Of a DNA stretch of 64,000 nucleotides, positions 24,658 through 35,339 are shown piece after piece. The position numbers were made by a program, and so were the translations under genes. The notes under the pieces were generated by a model. It saw only the letters and a program-made list of their open reading frames with translations. It searched no databases and was not told where the DNA came from. The stretch is taken from positions 130,834-194,833 of the forward strand of contig CAJJDP010000040.1 in the NCBI GenBank assembly GCA_905182995.1. Direction: 5' to 3'. The stretch's first letter is position 1, and each line of letters begins with the position of its first letter. This stretch comes from Paramecium octaurelia (Eukaryota; Ciliophora; Oligohymenophorea; Peniculida; Parameciidae).

Positions 24658-26335
24658 ATGGGATCAATTTGTTAATCGCATTCTTGTGCAATTGAATACA
24701 CAACTCAATTGAGCACAAGTGTTTACTTTCTCAAGCCATTGATTGATTATCAATAGGATGACGAGATAATCGAGGAATCTTAGTCTCCTACTGATTTTGA
24801 AAAGGAGTTTACTACCACTAAGTCAATGGTGCCCAAATCTCCAGACGTGATGTAAAGATCCCCTTAGAGTTCGCCTACTCCTAATGATTCAGTTGTAATA
24901 TAAAAATTTCATATAACATCTGACGATTTCGTGAAGTTTCGATATGAGAACTTTGCTGATTCATATTAGATCGAAAGATCCCTGGGTTCTGGCAGTTACG
25001 GTGAAGTGTTTATTGTCAGAAATAAGTAAACAAGTAAGTTGATAGGATTAATTTTTAGATTAATTGAGAGCCATGAAACAGATTAAGAGACAATAAAGTT
25101 CGATGACTAGGAAGGCTCTAAGAGAAATGGAGATTCTCTCTAAGTTGGATCATCCATTTATAGTGAAAGCAATAGAACTATTCTAGGACGAACAGAGTTA
25201 GAACATGATTTTGGAGTATTTTAGTTTAGTTTACATAGGTTGCTTTAAGGAACTGATCTCTAGGAAGACATATAAAACAATCACAGTTTCACGGAAGAGA
25301 AGGCTGCAAAAATAGGTTATCAATTGTTGTTGGCAATAAGTTACATCCACAATCAGGATGTGGTTCACAGAGACATCAAGCCGGAAAACATTCTATATCA
25401 ATATAACAATGGAAATACGTACATAAAACTCATTGATTTTGGTATTTCTACTGAAATCAAGAAGAATCGGAAACTAAGTTCTCAATTAGGATCAGTAATA
25501 AAATCAAAACTTATATTAGATGTACTTTATGGCTCCTGAGATTTTCAGCAAAGACTATGGCAAATAGATTGATATTTGGGCTTGCGGTGTTACTTTGTTC
25601 TATATGGTTCAAAAAAGATATCCTTTTATGGGGAGGACCAATTAAGAGATGAAAAATGCTATTAAGAGTGGAAAATTCTCGTTTGATAAATCTATTACTC
25701 CTGAATTATAATGTCTTTTGAGTAAGATGTTGCAAATCAATCCCAATAAAAGGATCACTGCTTTATAAGCATTACAGGAGGATTGGTTTGTTAAACATAA
25801 ATTTGCAGGTCAAATCAATCAACAATTGATATTTAAATTAATAAATTATCATTCCACAACTCTATTCGAAGAATTGATATTCTCTCTCATAACTTATTTT
25901 TTTCACAATAGTGATGATCATGGCTCAGCCATATAAACATATTTATATCTGGATGCAGATTAGGATGGGTAGATTTCGAAATAGGAATTCAAAAAATCCC
26001 TACATTAACTGGATCTTCCCAATTCAAATTAGCAGATCGATGATCTATACGCAACTCTGAATAAGTAACCAGATGATACACTCACTTACAAGGGTATGGT
26101 TATCAATAAGATAGTAGAATTCTTGGCAGCCTCAGTAGCCAGAGATAAAATTTAAACAAAGAAATGCCAGAAGTTTTGTTTTCAATTGATTGATCATGAT
26201 CAAGACGGTAAGATATCGGAATCAGATTTCTGTCATTTAATGGGTAAGAACCACTCCAATCTTTGGCATCTCCTAAATCCTTCGGATAGTTTATACATCA
26301 CTGAGGAGGAATTTTATAGCATGTTCAAATCATGA
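24658..26335 (+). CDS. Calcium-dependent protein kinase (CDPK), second copy in window
   Basis: 533 residues after removing introns 25034-25058, 25224-25249 and 25495-25519 (25, 26, 25 nt). The N-terminus MGSICQS suggests N-myristoylation plus palmitoylation. A ~95-residue Ser/Pro-rich lead precedes the kinase: ERSLGSGSYGEVFIVRN, LRAMKQIKRQ, VVHRDIKPENILY, KLIDFGISTE, SMYFMAPEIFSK, IDIWACGV. The C-terminal calmodulin-like part has two canonical EF loops (DADQDGQISKQEF and DHDQDGKISESDF) alternating with two degenerate ones (NKQPDDTLTYKG; NPSDSLYITEEEF). That pairing is common in active CDPKs. The second intron ends in AAG rather than TAG. The gene starts 25 bases after the MYB stop. Confidence 0.92.
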
Positions 26336-26426
26336 ATAGTTACTATTATTTATAATATAACTATGAAGACTTGTGTCTCATTATGTGGTATTCTACTTTT
26401 GCCATAAATAATTAAATTTTTTATTT

Positions 26427-26762
26427 ATGTTTAAACCTAATTTCTCAGGGTAATCCAAATCACTGCCTTAAGATGACTTTGAAAAGTATATCAAGACAAC
26501 ATTATAGGAAAATTACTACATGACTTGTTTGGATACATGTTTTGCTGATTACTCTACACCTATTTGTATGAAAAATATTTGTATTTCACATGTAGCAGGA
26601 CAAGAGAAGGTTTGTTTGGCTAAGTGTCTTGACAGAGCATATGATTCATTACGACTGGTACAAAAGATCATTGATCCTTTCGACAATATGAAACAGAAGA
26701 AGTTTTACTATAAATTAGACGGATAGAATGTGTTAGGTTTGAAGAAGGATTAAATGTTGTGA
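26427..26762 (+). CDS. Small twin-CX3C protein, possibly Tim9/10-like
   Basis: 111 residues, intronless. Two CX3C motifs (CLDTC at ~residue 36 and CLAKC at ~65) are separated by 24 residues, and a third Cys pair lies between them (ICMKNIC). The second motif is followed by LDRAYDSLRLVQKII, like the helix after CX3C in small Tim chaperones of the mitochondrial intermembrane space. The spacing is longer than the usual 11-16, and the C-terminal 35 residues are extra. Another CX3C helical-hairpin protein is equally possible. The frame closes 13 bases before the next ATG. Confidence 0.5.
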
Positions 26763-26775
26763 TTATTAATTAATT

Positions 26776-27176
26776 ATGAAAATATTGTTGCTCTTTGCAT
26801 GTTTTGTGTTTGCTCAAGCCGAGTGCTGTAAGAACGATCATATCACATTATAGACTATTATCAACTGGGGGCTGAGCACTACTGTCAAGAATGTTGCTAC
26901 TGGTATGATGGAGATTGGTTCTGTGAAACCTATTAATATTGCTACACTTTTATTGCCATCACGATTTCGATCTGGATTGCCATCTGTTTAATATATACCG
27001 CCCTCTATTTTTATGTTCGAAATACGACGATGCGAAGAATTGCTCTGATCCACAATAGAGCAGCTTAAGCCCAAAGAGAAAATAGTGCTATCAACACTTC
27101 AAAAAGAGATGAAATGCCGAATCCCACCATCGAAGTAGGAGTGATGGATGTTCAAATATCGAATGATTAATTATGA
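26776..27176 (+). CDS. Small type I membrane protein with Cys-rich ectodomain (tandem copy 1)
   Basis: 124 residues after removing a 26-nt intron (26828-26853). Signal peptide MKILLLFACFVFAQAEC. Short Cys-rich ectodomain (YCQECCYWYDGDWFCETYQYC). Membrane helix FIAITISIWIAICLIYTALY. A cytosolic tail of ~55 residues begins RNTTMRRIALIHNRAAQAQ. Its stop TGA overlaps the ATG of the next gene (ATGA), which has the same plan and matching segments. The family is unknown; receptor- or adaptor-like topology only. Confidence 0.72.
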
Positions 27177-27690
27177 AACAATATTTTTTATATTTAATGT
27201 TGTTGCTATTTATATTCATTGTGCCTCTCTTGGGTTAAACATGTTTCAGCAACAAGGCAGCTGTGGATTGTGGTACTTTGAAGTGTTGCACTCAGGAAGG
27301 CTACTGTGCTGTATAAGAGACTGATTGTTATTACAGTGCTGAGAAATGTACAGATTAATAAGATTTCCATTAGACTCATGCGAATATGCTGAATGTGATT
27401 ATTGTTGTATTTACAATGGAGATACAGTTGAGTGTGGAACTCAAAATTAATGCTTGGCTTGGATATTCATATTGCTGGGTTCTTGGCTCCTATTGACATT
27501 AATTGTAATATTTGCAGCTATCAATCGCAAAAGAAACATTGCTACTCGTATGATTGTTATAGCTGAGAAGGCTAATCTGGTTGCATTAGATAACTCAAGA
27601 AAATCAATAGTCTCATAAATAATAGGAACAGAAGAATAATACGGCAAAGAATTTTAGGTGAATAAAGATAATTATAATTTGTAATTATGA
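27173..27690 (+). CDS. Small type I membrane protein with Cys-rich ectodomain (tandem copy 2)
   Basis: 163 residues after removing a 26-nt intron (27348-27373, GTACAG...CATTAG). Signal peptide MKQYFLYLMLLLFIFIVPLLG. The ectodomain holds about 16 Cys (KCCTQEGYCAVQETDCYY, then CDYCCIYNGDTVECGTQNQC). The membrane helix is WIFILLGSWLLLTLIVIFAA. The tail starts NRKRNIATRMIVIAEKANL. The last 20 ectodomain residues and the juxtamembrane tail resemble copy 1 (CQECCYWYDGDWFC; NTTMRRIALIHNRA), which indicates tandem duplication with an extended N-terminal Cys region in this copy. The start overlaps the previous stop by 3 bases. Confidence 0.72.
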
Positions 27691-27705
27691 TTTTGGTTTT
27701 GTTTT

Positions 27706-28464
27706 TCATTCATAAAAATTAGAATTCTATTTTTGCTATTGTAAGATCTTCTCCTTGCATTTCTGCATCTTCTAAAATAACTCATGTTTCGAAGGATTCG
27801 CCTTACTCTCCTGCACCTTCTCCTATAATGCTTCAACTACAATTCTTTATGAGATCTTCTCATCCGTTTATAAGAGATCCAAAGTTTTCCTCAATGAATT
27901 CAAATCTGTGGATGCTCTTGATGATTTCATTTGTTCAGGAGATTTCGATTTTTAAATAGAGTTCTAATTTTACACAATATTCTAATTCTAAATATTATTC
28001 GAATTCTAATTGGTGATCTAATTTTAAATAGTGTTCTAAATTTATAAGGATTATTTCAACTGTTCTTATGGCGGCTTCTTTGGTTAAACCTACTAAGCTA
28101 TTGGCTAAACGTTTATTTGGTGTTTAACTTGCTCAACTTTTTTAGTTGTGGCATTTAATTCTTTTAAAATTTCTACATTTTCTCGATTTTGTTATGATGG
28201 CAAGTCATCACACTTTTCAATAATTGTGTAATTGAGATTCAGAGTCTAATCCATAATTTAAGTATAATTAAGTTGAGATTTGTTGCATCTATTTTGGGTT
28301 TCAATTTCTATAAATTAGCTGACATCCAATAATTGTTATTGCAATCTCGATTATCGCTCATCATTCAGTTGCTAATTGTCGATGGATTGCAATATCTTAA
28401 CGAAAACCAATTTAAATATTTTAGATGTTGTTGTAACTAAGATGTAAGACATTTGATATCGCAT
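27706..28464 (-). CDS. Asn/Gln-rich coiled-coil protein
   Basis: Intronless frame of 252 residues if started at 28464. The frame stays TGA-free upstream to ~28655, and a shorter start (MDQTLNLNYT) lies at 28254, so the N-terminus is uncertain. The middle is an imperfect Asn-Gln repeat (IQNQITNQNSNNIQNQN), built of alternating AAT and TAA/TAG codons. The C-terminal 70 residues are charged and helical (SLRKTLDLLQTDEKISQRIV; KVQESKANPSKHELFQKMQK). The antisense strand also has a long open frame of Phe-Gln character, which is a shadow of this repeat. The end is convergent with the membrane protein at 27690, 15 bases away. No family recognised. Confidence 0.62.
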
Positions 28465-28948
28465 TTCTGTTAGGACCTTATCAATTTAAATGTTCTGAAG
28501 ATAGACAGCACAATAATTTAAATGTTGGAATTTCAAAAATGTGAATGTCAACTAAGCAATCAGACAGACCCAATAGAAAAAATTGAAGAATCCTAACAAA
28601 TCAAATATTTATTAGATGAATAGCAAGACGAACCTGAAATAATGAATTGAGATTACCATTGGAAAATCAAGACCTCTGTCTTTTGTGGATGGATGATTTG
28701 CACTATAGTCTTGGCTGTTAGAAACACAAATAGTACGATTTATACATTGTTCATAATTAATGTTTAGAAATTATTGTTTTTTGGTCATTTAATATATTTT
28801 AAATTTGCACATATTATGAACACTAGCAAGAACAAACCCTTTTATGATACATATTAAGTATGGTTTTATGAAGGAATATAAATAATGTGAATTGCTGGTT
28901 AATAGTTTACGATTAGAATTTTAATTATAACAGTTAATTTAAAAATCA
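28465..28948. other. Unresolved stretch upstream of the cyclin gene
   Basis: On the plus strand a 40-codon acidic frame (DPIEKIEESQQIKYLLDEQQ) ends at TGA 28648. On the minus strand polar frames also exist (KKQQFLNINYEQCINRT; YSANHPSTKDRGLDFP). No complete gene could be built. The last ~75 bases must hold the cyclin promoter; they contain CAGTTA at 28931-28936. Confidence 0.35.
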
Positions 28949-29960
28949 ATGAAGTCGAACAACGAGAACAATTATGTACGAGTGTCATACAATAACTTTG
29001 TAACCACACGCAATCGACAATTCGGAAATGAGATCACAAACATACAACGAGTACCAACTCGATCTACTTCCCAATTCCTCTGTTCCAAACCCATGTTGAA
29101 GATAGAAGAAGAAACACCTCCTCCTGTTCCTGAATTCGTAAATCCATATGTTGCTGATATCTTCGAATATCTACGTGTCAATCAACATAAATTCATGTGT
29201 TAGACTCCCTTCTACATGAACTTACAATTAGACATTACTAATCAAATGCGTTCAATTCTAATTGACTGGCTAGTCGATGTGCATCTTAAATTTAAGTTAC
29301 AATCAGAAACACTCTATATGACTATCAATTTAATTGATCGATACCTTGCCAAAAACACCATCATGCGAAATAAACTATAACTAGTCGGAATCGCCTCCCT
29401 CTTCATAGCATCCAAATATGAAGAAATCTATGCTCCTGAACTTAAAGATTTTGTATGCGTTTGTGACAATGCATACACTAAAGAAGAAATACTTGGTATT
29501 TATCACCCCTTATTATACCAGAAATGGAAAGCAAAATTTTATTAACAATCTAATTCCACTTGACTTCCACTTCCCCACTCAAATTCCTTGAAAGACAAAT
29601 TTCTGGAGCCAATTTGTGTGACAAAATCAATTTTGCTTCCAGAATGATTCTAGAATTATCTCTCCTAGACATCAGATGTCTCAAGTATTAATAATCCATC
29701 TATTCAGATTTTCATCATCCCTATTAGCTACGACTGCCATTCTCCTAGCCATTAATCTACTTCGATCACCTTAGGTATTGCCCTCCTCACTTCATTATGT
29801 CGATAACCAAGAAGACCTTAGGCAGTGTTTATAAGAATTCCTCCCAGTCATCAAATTATTACAAAGCAGTAATATGACTGCAATCAAAAGAAAGTATTCT
29901 CTTGAAAAATTTAATAAAATTGCTGAACAAATCATGACAATCTTACATAATTAAAAATGA
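28949..29960 (+). CDS. B-type (mitotic) cyclin
   Basis: 320 residues after removing introns 29495-29520 (26 nt) and 29685-29707 (23 nt). The cyclin box begins [16 protein letters not shown], then [54 protein letters not shown], all strongly B-type. The second fold reads [38 protein letters not shown]. Cyclins of this class activate CDK1 at G2/M. The short N-terminus (~80 residues) has no perfect destruction box; RQFGNEITN at residues ~23-31 is the closest match to RxxLxxIxN, with Gly in place of Leu. It ends TIL HNQK at TGA 29958, followed by an AT desert. Confidence 0.92.
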
Positions 29961-31447
29961 ACCATAAACTATTAATATATATATACTTGTTTATAACCAA
30001 TATTTTCGAAGTCAAATTTACATTAATTTTAACTATTCTTTGTAACATATAGAGGATCTGTTTAATTATTTTTGGTTAGCTATGATTTTTTAACTGTTTT
30101 TGAGATAAAATAATTGGTCTATTACTAAATTCTAAGCTTAAATTTAATACTATTGAATGCTTGTTCTTACTGAAAAGATGATTATTTAATATTCTATTTT
30201 TGTAATCATCCTGAACTTATTTATTTAATTTTAGTTAGAATTCCATTATTTATACATAATTCAGTTCTTTAATGGAAATTTATGAATTTTTAGAATTTTA
30301 ACTCTATTTTCGTAAATATATTTCAACCAAATACTTACAGTTTTTACAGAATAATTATTAATTTGAAACTGAAATTACAATAAATACAAACGTATATTCA
30401 TTATTATACTGAATATCTATAGATAAAAATACACATATTATTTTAGTTTTAAAAATTTAACAATTAAATTAATTGTGTTTTGAATTTGAAATTTAAAAAG
30501 AATAATTTATAGACTATTTTTATTTTAAACATTTAGCTTGAGTATTGATAATGTTCCTTTTCTTGTATAATGTAAAGTCCATCTATTATGCATTTTTATA
30601 CATGTTTTTACGAGACTGTTCAACAATTATTGTTATGCAGAATATGTAGAATATCATCCATATGTTGATTCATATTAATATTATTAAATCTTGAATTAAA
30701 GGTCACAATCATTTATTAATTAATTTTCTAAATTAAAGATTAATGAATGGATGTGAATAAATCAAGTTTTATTCAACAATTATTTTTGTATTAATGTTTA
30801 TTAAATTAATTTTATTAGTTTCCCGCTACTTAATTGCATATTTCTCATTAATAATTTCTTTTCAATTTTTTCTGATATTCAACCCATTAACTTGATTTCT
30901 TTGTGCTATTGAACTCTTAATTATATTTTATTTCAATTTATCTAAATTGTAATTAAAAATAAACAAAAAGTCTGTAAAATAACTTATAATTAATATTTCA
31001 TAGAGAAATAGGTTAATTTAATTGAATTTCATGCAAATGAGGTTATTAAAGTTTTTTAAATAAAGAATAGCATAATATTTCTTAGAAAAGTTAAAGAACT
31101 TTTGGAATTATTCTGGAATAGCCTAAGTTTGGATTAATTTTTTATAAGTCAAAATATCTGAAATTCTCTATTTTATTGAAAGTGATTTGTTTTTTAATCA
31201 GCAAGGGAAATTTGTATTAGAAAGTTCTGGTAGTTCTAAATTTGGAATTTTAAAGGAATAAAGACTGTTTTATAGTATATTAATTTCTATCGTTAATCAT
31301 AAATATTGGCATGTTCACCTTATATCAATGAAACTTTAATGTCTAAATATCGATTCAAATCACCATGAGCATGATTTTTATTGAATATTAAAACAGAATA
31401 ACAAACAATATGTAACATTGAAATTTAAAATCAAAATAAACCTCTTC
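29961..31447. other. AT-rich desert, no gene seen
   Basis: About 1.5 kb of extremely AT-rich sequence after the cyclin stop. TGA is frequent in all frames and no RNA gene was recognised. The length is unusual beside the 10-40 bp spacers elsewhere in the window. Confidence 0.5.
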
Positions 31448-31717
31448 TCATTGAAGTCTGTTGTGTTTTTCAAACTTATTTCTTAGGTAATCATTCCATA
31501 AGTATAACAAATCTGTAAAATCAGAGGAATGCTTGCTGAATTTCTTAATCATTAAATTATTTTCTTTTTTCTCAGTATTTTCTTTTTTTTAATTATTGAA
31601 ATCTAAGTAGGATGGAGATTTTTCAGGAGATTGTTTAGACTTTAAATCATCATCTAGATTATCGACATCACCAATTATAATTAATGGAGAAAGGGAATTT
31701 TAATGAAACTACTGCAT
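31448..31717 (-). CDS. Short protein, member of a local two-gene family (copy 1)
   Basis: 89 residues, intronless, complete from ATG 31717 to TGA 31448. The sequence begins MQQFHQNSLSPLIIIGDVDN, continues acidic and Ser/Pro/Lys-rich (SKQSPEKSPSYLDF; KKENTEKKENN), and ends KFSKHSSDFTDLLYLWNDYL then RNKFEKHNRLQ. The second short gene ~200 bases away shares the start MQ..., SP..LII.GD, and the end DFT..LY.WN.YL..KFE. That shared layout is the main evidence that both are real. The function is unknown; the conserved end looks like a short interaction motif. Confidence 0.55.
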
Positions 31718-31919
31718 TTTTAATTAATATATATAAATTGGAAGAAATTAAAGAAACTTTTATAAAGTCTTTTTTAATATTATTTACTATATAAATAAAT
31801 TTGCTATTTTCTAATGCACATTATTTTTATTATTTCAAATCTGGCAATATTTATATAATTAAGCTAATCATTGAATAATTTTAAAAAGTCAAAGCAATAT
31901 ATAAATCATAAATTCACAT

Positions 31920-32171
31920 TCAAAACTATTTCGGTTCGAATTTTTTCACTAAGTAGCCATTCCACATGTATAATTATTCAGTGAAGTCTTAAGACCGAAA
32001 CTTTTTTCTTCTTGTTGTATTGTCCCCATCAGAAATCTTCCTTGCTGATTAGATAAATGTATTGTTTTAGGAAGATTGGCTCGATAATTCAAAGTCATCT
32101 ATAAAATTTACAGGACTATTATCCCCTTCTATAATTAGATGTTTAATTGGACTCTGAGTTAAGTTTTGCAT
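31920..32171 (-). CDS. Short protein, member of a local two-gene family (copy 2)
   Basis: 83 residues, intronless, from ATG 32171 to TGA 31920. It begins MQNLTQSPIKHLIIEGDNSP, has an acidic Ser/Gln middle (FIDDFELSSQSSQNN), a basic patch (TTRRKKFRSQ) and the family end DFTEQLYMWNGYLVKKFEPK. It is upstream of copy 1 on the same strand with a ~200-base spacer. Identity to copy 1 is concentrated at both ends while the middle has diverged. No wider family recognised. Confidence 0.55.
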
Positions 32172-33047
32172 GTTTAATTTTTATTATTAAAATGTATATG
32201 GATCACAATCTCATATATGAATACCAAAATCATTCATTAGAATCTTACAATAACAAAATCTGAGAGAAAGATAATTTTTATTGTAAAAAGAAAACCGTAA
32301 TGCTTTTGTGATCAGATGATGATCATTTAATAACAAGAATTGTAGTTACAACCTTTAATTTGTCTTCTGCTTGATGATATTAATAATAATATTATATATA
32401 GTTAAAGTTTCTCCATTTTGAGAAGTCCAAGCAAAAAGCCATTTAATTGAGGAAAGTTGTACTAGATATTTAGTAAAAATTAAGTATCGCCATGGAATTA
32501 AACAGAAATTATTTCAGAAAAAATGATGAGATATAATTGTTACTTAGAACAATAGAATTTTGTAAGATGTTAATGCTTTGAATAGCAAACATAATATTAA
32601 AATTATAATGAGAATAAATTATACAAATATTTATAATTTAATAAAATATTATATAATAATTTTGAATGATTTAACAAAATAATAATTTTTGACTATGTAT
32701 AATACAGAATTTTATGATTTTCATAACAAAAATTGAGTAATTATAAATTTTAATATCTCATTTACTATAAAGCAAATCTTCTTTATAGCATTAATTATTT
32801 TATAATAATCAGTAATATAAATTATAACAATAATCAAATTCATGAGTTTTTTTATATATCTCCAAAATATTATCGTTTGTTTTCAGTTATATTGGTTAAA
32901 AAATAAATGACACTTGCGATAAAGAGAAATTGATTTTAAGTGTTATTATTAATAAATATTGAAAAAAAAGTGACTAATTATATTATACTATGCTTCTTAA
33001 TTACTTTAAATACTTAAAATTCAATATTTAATTTAGTACTTTTTGAA
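32172..33047. other. AT-rich desert, no gene seen
   Basis: About 880 bases of very AT-rich sequence between the short gene at 32171 and the coiled-coil gene at 33048 (divergent starts). No coding-like frame longer than ~30 codons was found. Confidence 0.5.
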
Positions 33048-34991
33048 ATGTCAGAAGATTCAAATTCAATATTAACAACCATAAAGTACTACAAGAGTAT
33101 TTTAAAATTTCCATCCTTTCCAAAATAATACTCAGAATTAGACGAGACTTAAGAGTAGAGTGATCTATTTTTTTGTAATTCAAAATAGAGAAAGGAGGAA
33201 AGCTTAAAGTTATTAAAAGAATGGGCCTAAGATAGAATGGAATTGTTCGAACGGAATAGAGAAATTGTGGAAGAATTAGCAAATTCATGTGATTACAAAA
33301 TCCGATTATCAGTTGATTTCCTTCAAATTGTTTACAAATTTTTCAATGAGAAATATTTCCATGAGTAACAATATGCTTAATTTCTTATCACTAAACCTTA
33401 ACCTGCAATGAAATAAAACCCATTGAATTAGTAACTTTATGCTACTGTCGGAATCTCAGTCTCAACATTTGAGGAAAACAATTTAAAAAGATTAGAAAAA
33501 ATTGGAAATTTTGCTCATAAAATTTAAACTGAAATACTTAAAGCCAAATCCTTTAGCGAATTGGGTGATATGGATAGAAAATTGGATGTGCTCTTGAGTT
33601 CAATAATTACATAGAAAAAATTATTGTAAAATTACATTACAACAGCAGGTTAGAAATTGAATTTAATAATCTAATAATTCCCACAGCATCAAGTACCTTA
33701 AAGACAGAGAAAACCAATATTTGACGAGTAATAATAATAAGGTAAAACTGATAAGTAAAATACATAAGCTCAAGGTAATGAAGTAGTTGGAACAGAATTT
33801 CAATAAAATCCAGCTGATATAGAACTTAATAAATAGATAAAAGAATAAGAAAGATAAATTAGGGAATAATAATTAAGAGATGAATAAAGTTTAAGTAATG
33901 GAAGTGAATTAAAATCAGAAGACTTGTAAGAATAACAAGAATAATAAAAATAAGAGTTATAAATATCACTTAACAAAGAAGATGAAACTAAAAGTGAAAC
34001 AATCTAGCATAAAGAAGAATAACCATAATAATTTCAAAATCAAGAATAACTTAAGGATAATTAGGAGTAGTCTGTCTAATAGCAATCATAAGAAAAATAG
34101 CCGTAGCATTTTGTAGAAACATTAAGTAGTGCAGAATAATACAAATAATAATAATAATTAAAAGAACGATAAACATTAGATTAAAATAAATTGAAATCAA
34201 AAAATTACTAATCTTAAGGATAGCCAAATATCTAGTAATATATTAAGAATGAGGATGGAAAAAAGTAACAAAATTAATAAGTGGATGTGTATAGACTTAT
34301 AATTAGTTTTGTGGCCACTCAATAGTATGCTAATAAATTATTGAATTAATTGGTAGAAAAGGTTTTATCATATTGGAAATAAGTCATTGCTATTGAATAA
34401 ACAAGGGCATAATGGGCTAAAGATTCATGTTAGATTTATAAAAAAGGAATAGCAGAAGTTCATAATTTATAAGTAGAATTACCAGAATTGACAATAGATG
34501 TTGAGGATCATTACAAATTAAAAAAGTTATTACCAAAAGAGATGTCTTAATTTGAAGATGGACATGAAGAGGAATTCCTTTAGACTTTAGTTATAAAAGA
34601 ACTGGGATGCCAAGCAGCAAGATTGTTGTTGATTAAGGAATTCAAAGTACATGTTATAGATAAAACTAATGAGATATAAGCTATCCTAGTGCTAACCATA
34701 GATAAATATGTTGGTTGTTGGCTAAAACATGATGAAACTGTAGAAGGTATTTATTAATTTGAATTAAAGCTATTGATAATCCAGTTCTTCATTATCCTAT
34801 TAATGGTATGGCAATTCAGAATGTTAATGAACTAGTGTTAGATATTATGCCCTCAAGACACTTATTGTTTTTGAATGTAATATTAATATATTCAAAGTTA
34901 GATTGCAAATGATAGACAGAAAAGTAGAATTAAATTCCAAACACCAGATGATAAGGAAGAATTTTGTACGATATCATAAGCAAAGGTTTGA
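33048..34991 (+). CDS. Gln-rich coiled-coil protein with a globular C-terminus
   Basis: No family recognised. 631 residues after removing introns 34747-34769 (23 nt) and 34877-34901 (25 nt), an exact codon count. Residues ~1-220 are charged and helical (LKLLKEWAQDRMELFERNRE; KRLEKIGNFAHKIQTEILKA), resembling an endophilin- or F-BAR-type helical bundle. Residues ~230-410 are Gln-rich low complexity, mostly TAA codons. Then come another helical part (LLNQLVEKVLSYWKQVIAIE) and a compact C-terminal region (DKTNEIQAILVLTIDKYVGC; RQKSRIKFQTPDDKEEFCTI) whose strands recall a PH-like fold. A membrane-remodelling adaptor is a possibility, not a conclusion. Confidence 0.75.
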
Positions 34992-35339
34992 ATATTTTGA
35001 GTGTAATAAATGATATTTAATTGTTATTATAAATTAAAAATTTTAAGAAGAATTTATTTAAAAATCAATTGGAAATTGCAATTAAGGAACAAATGAATTA
35101 AATGAGAATTCTTCAATATTATTATTTATTGATATTTTTTTCATAATTGATCATTTAATAATATCTTTTCAATTTATTGAAAAGATATTATCTTAAATTC
35201 AAATTCAAAACTATTTTTCAATGATATGGAAAGAATTTTTATGAACATATCAAATAATTAATGTTTTTATGAACTTTATTTCAAGAATAATAAGTCCTTT
35301 AATTAAAATTTAGCCAAATTTTACCTAATATTAGCTTTT

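Noticed and set aside
27690-28230. Plus-strand Phe-Gln-rich protein following the tandem membrane proteins
   Set aside because: The minus strand over the same bases gives an intact 183-codon or longer protein with charged helices and N/Q repeats. The plus frame lacks a start and is its mirror.
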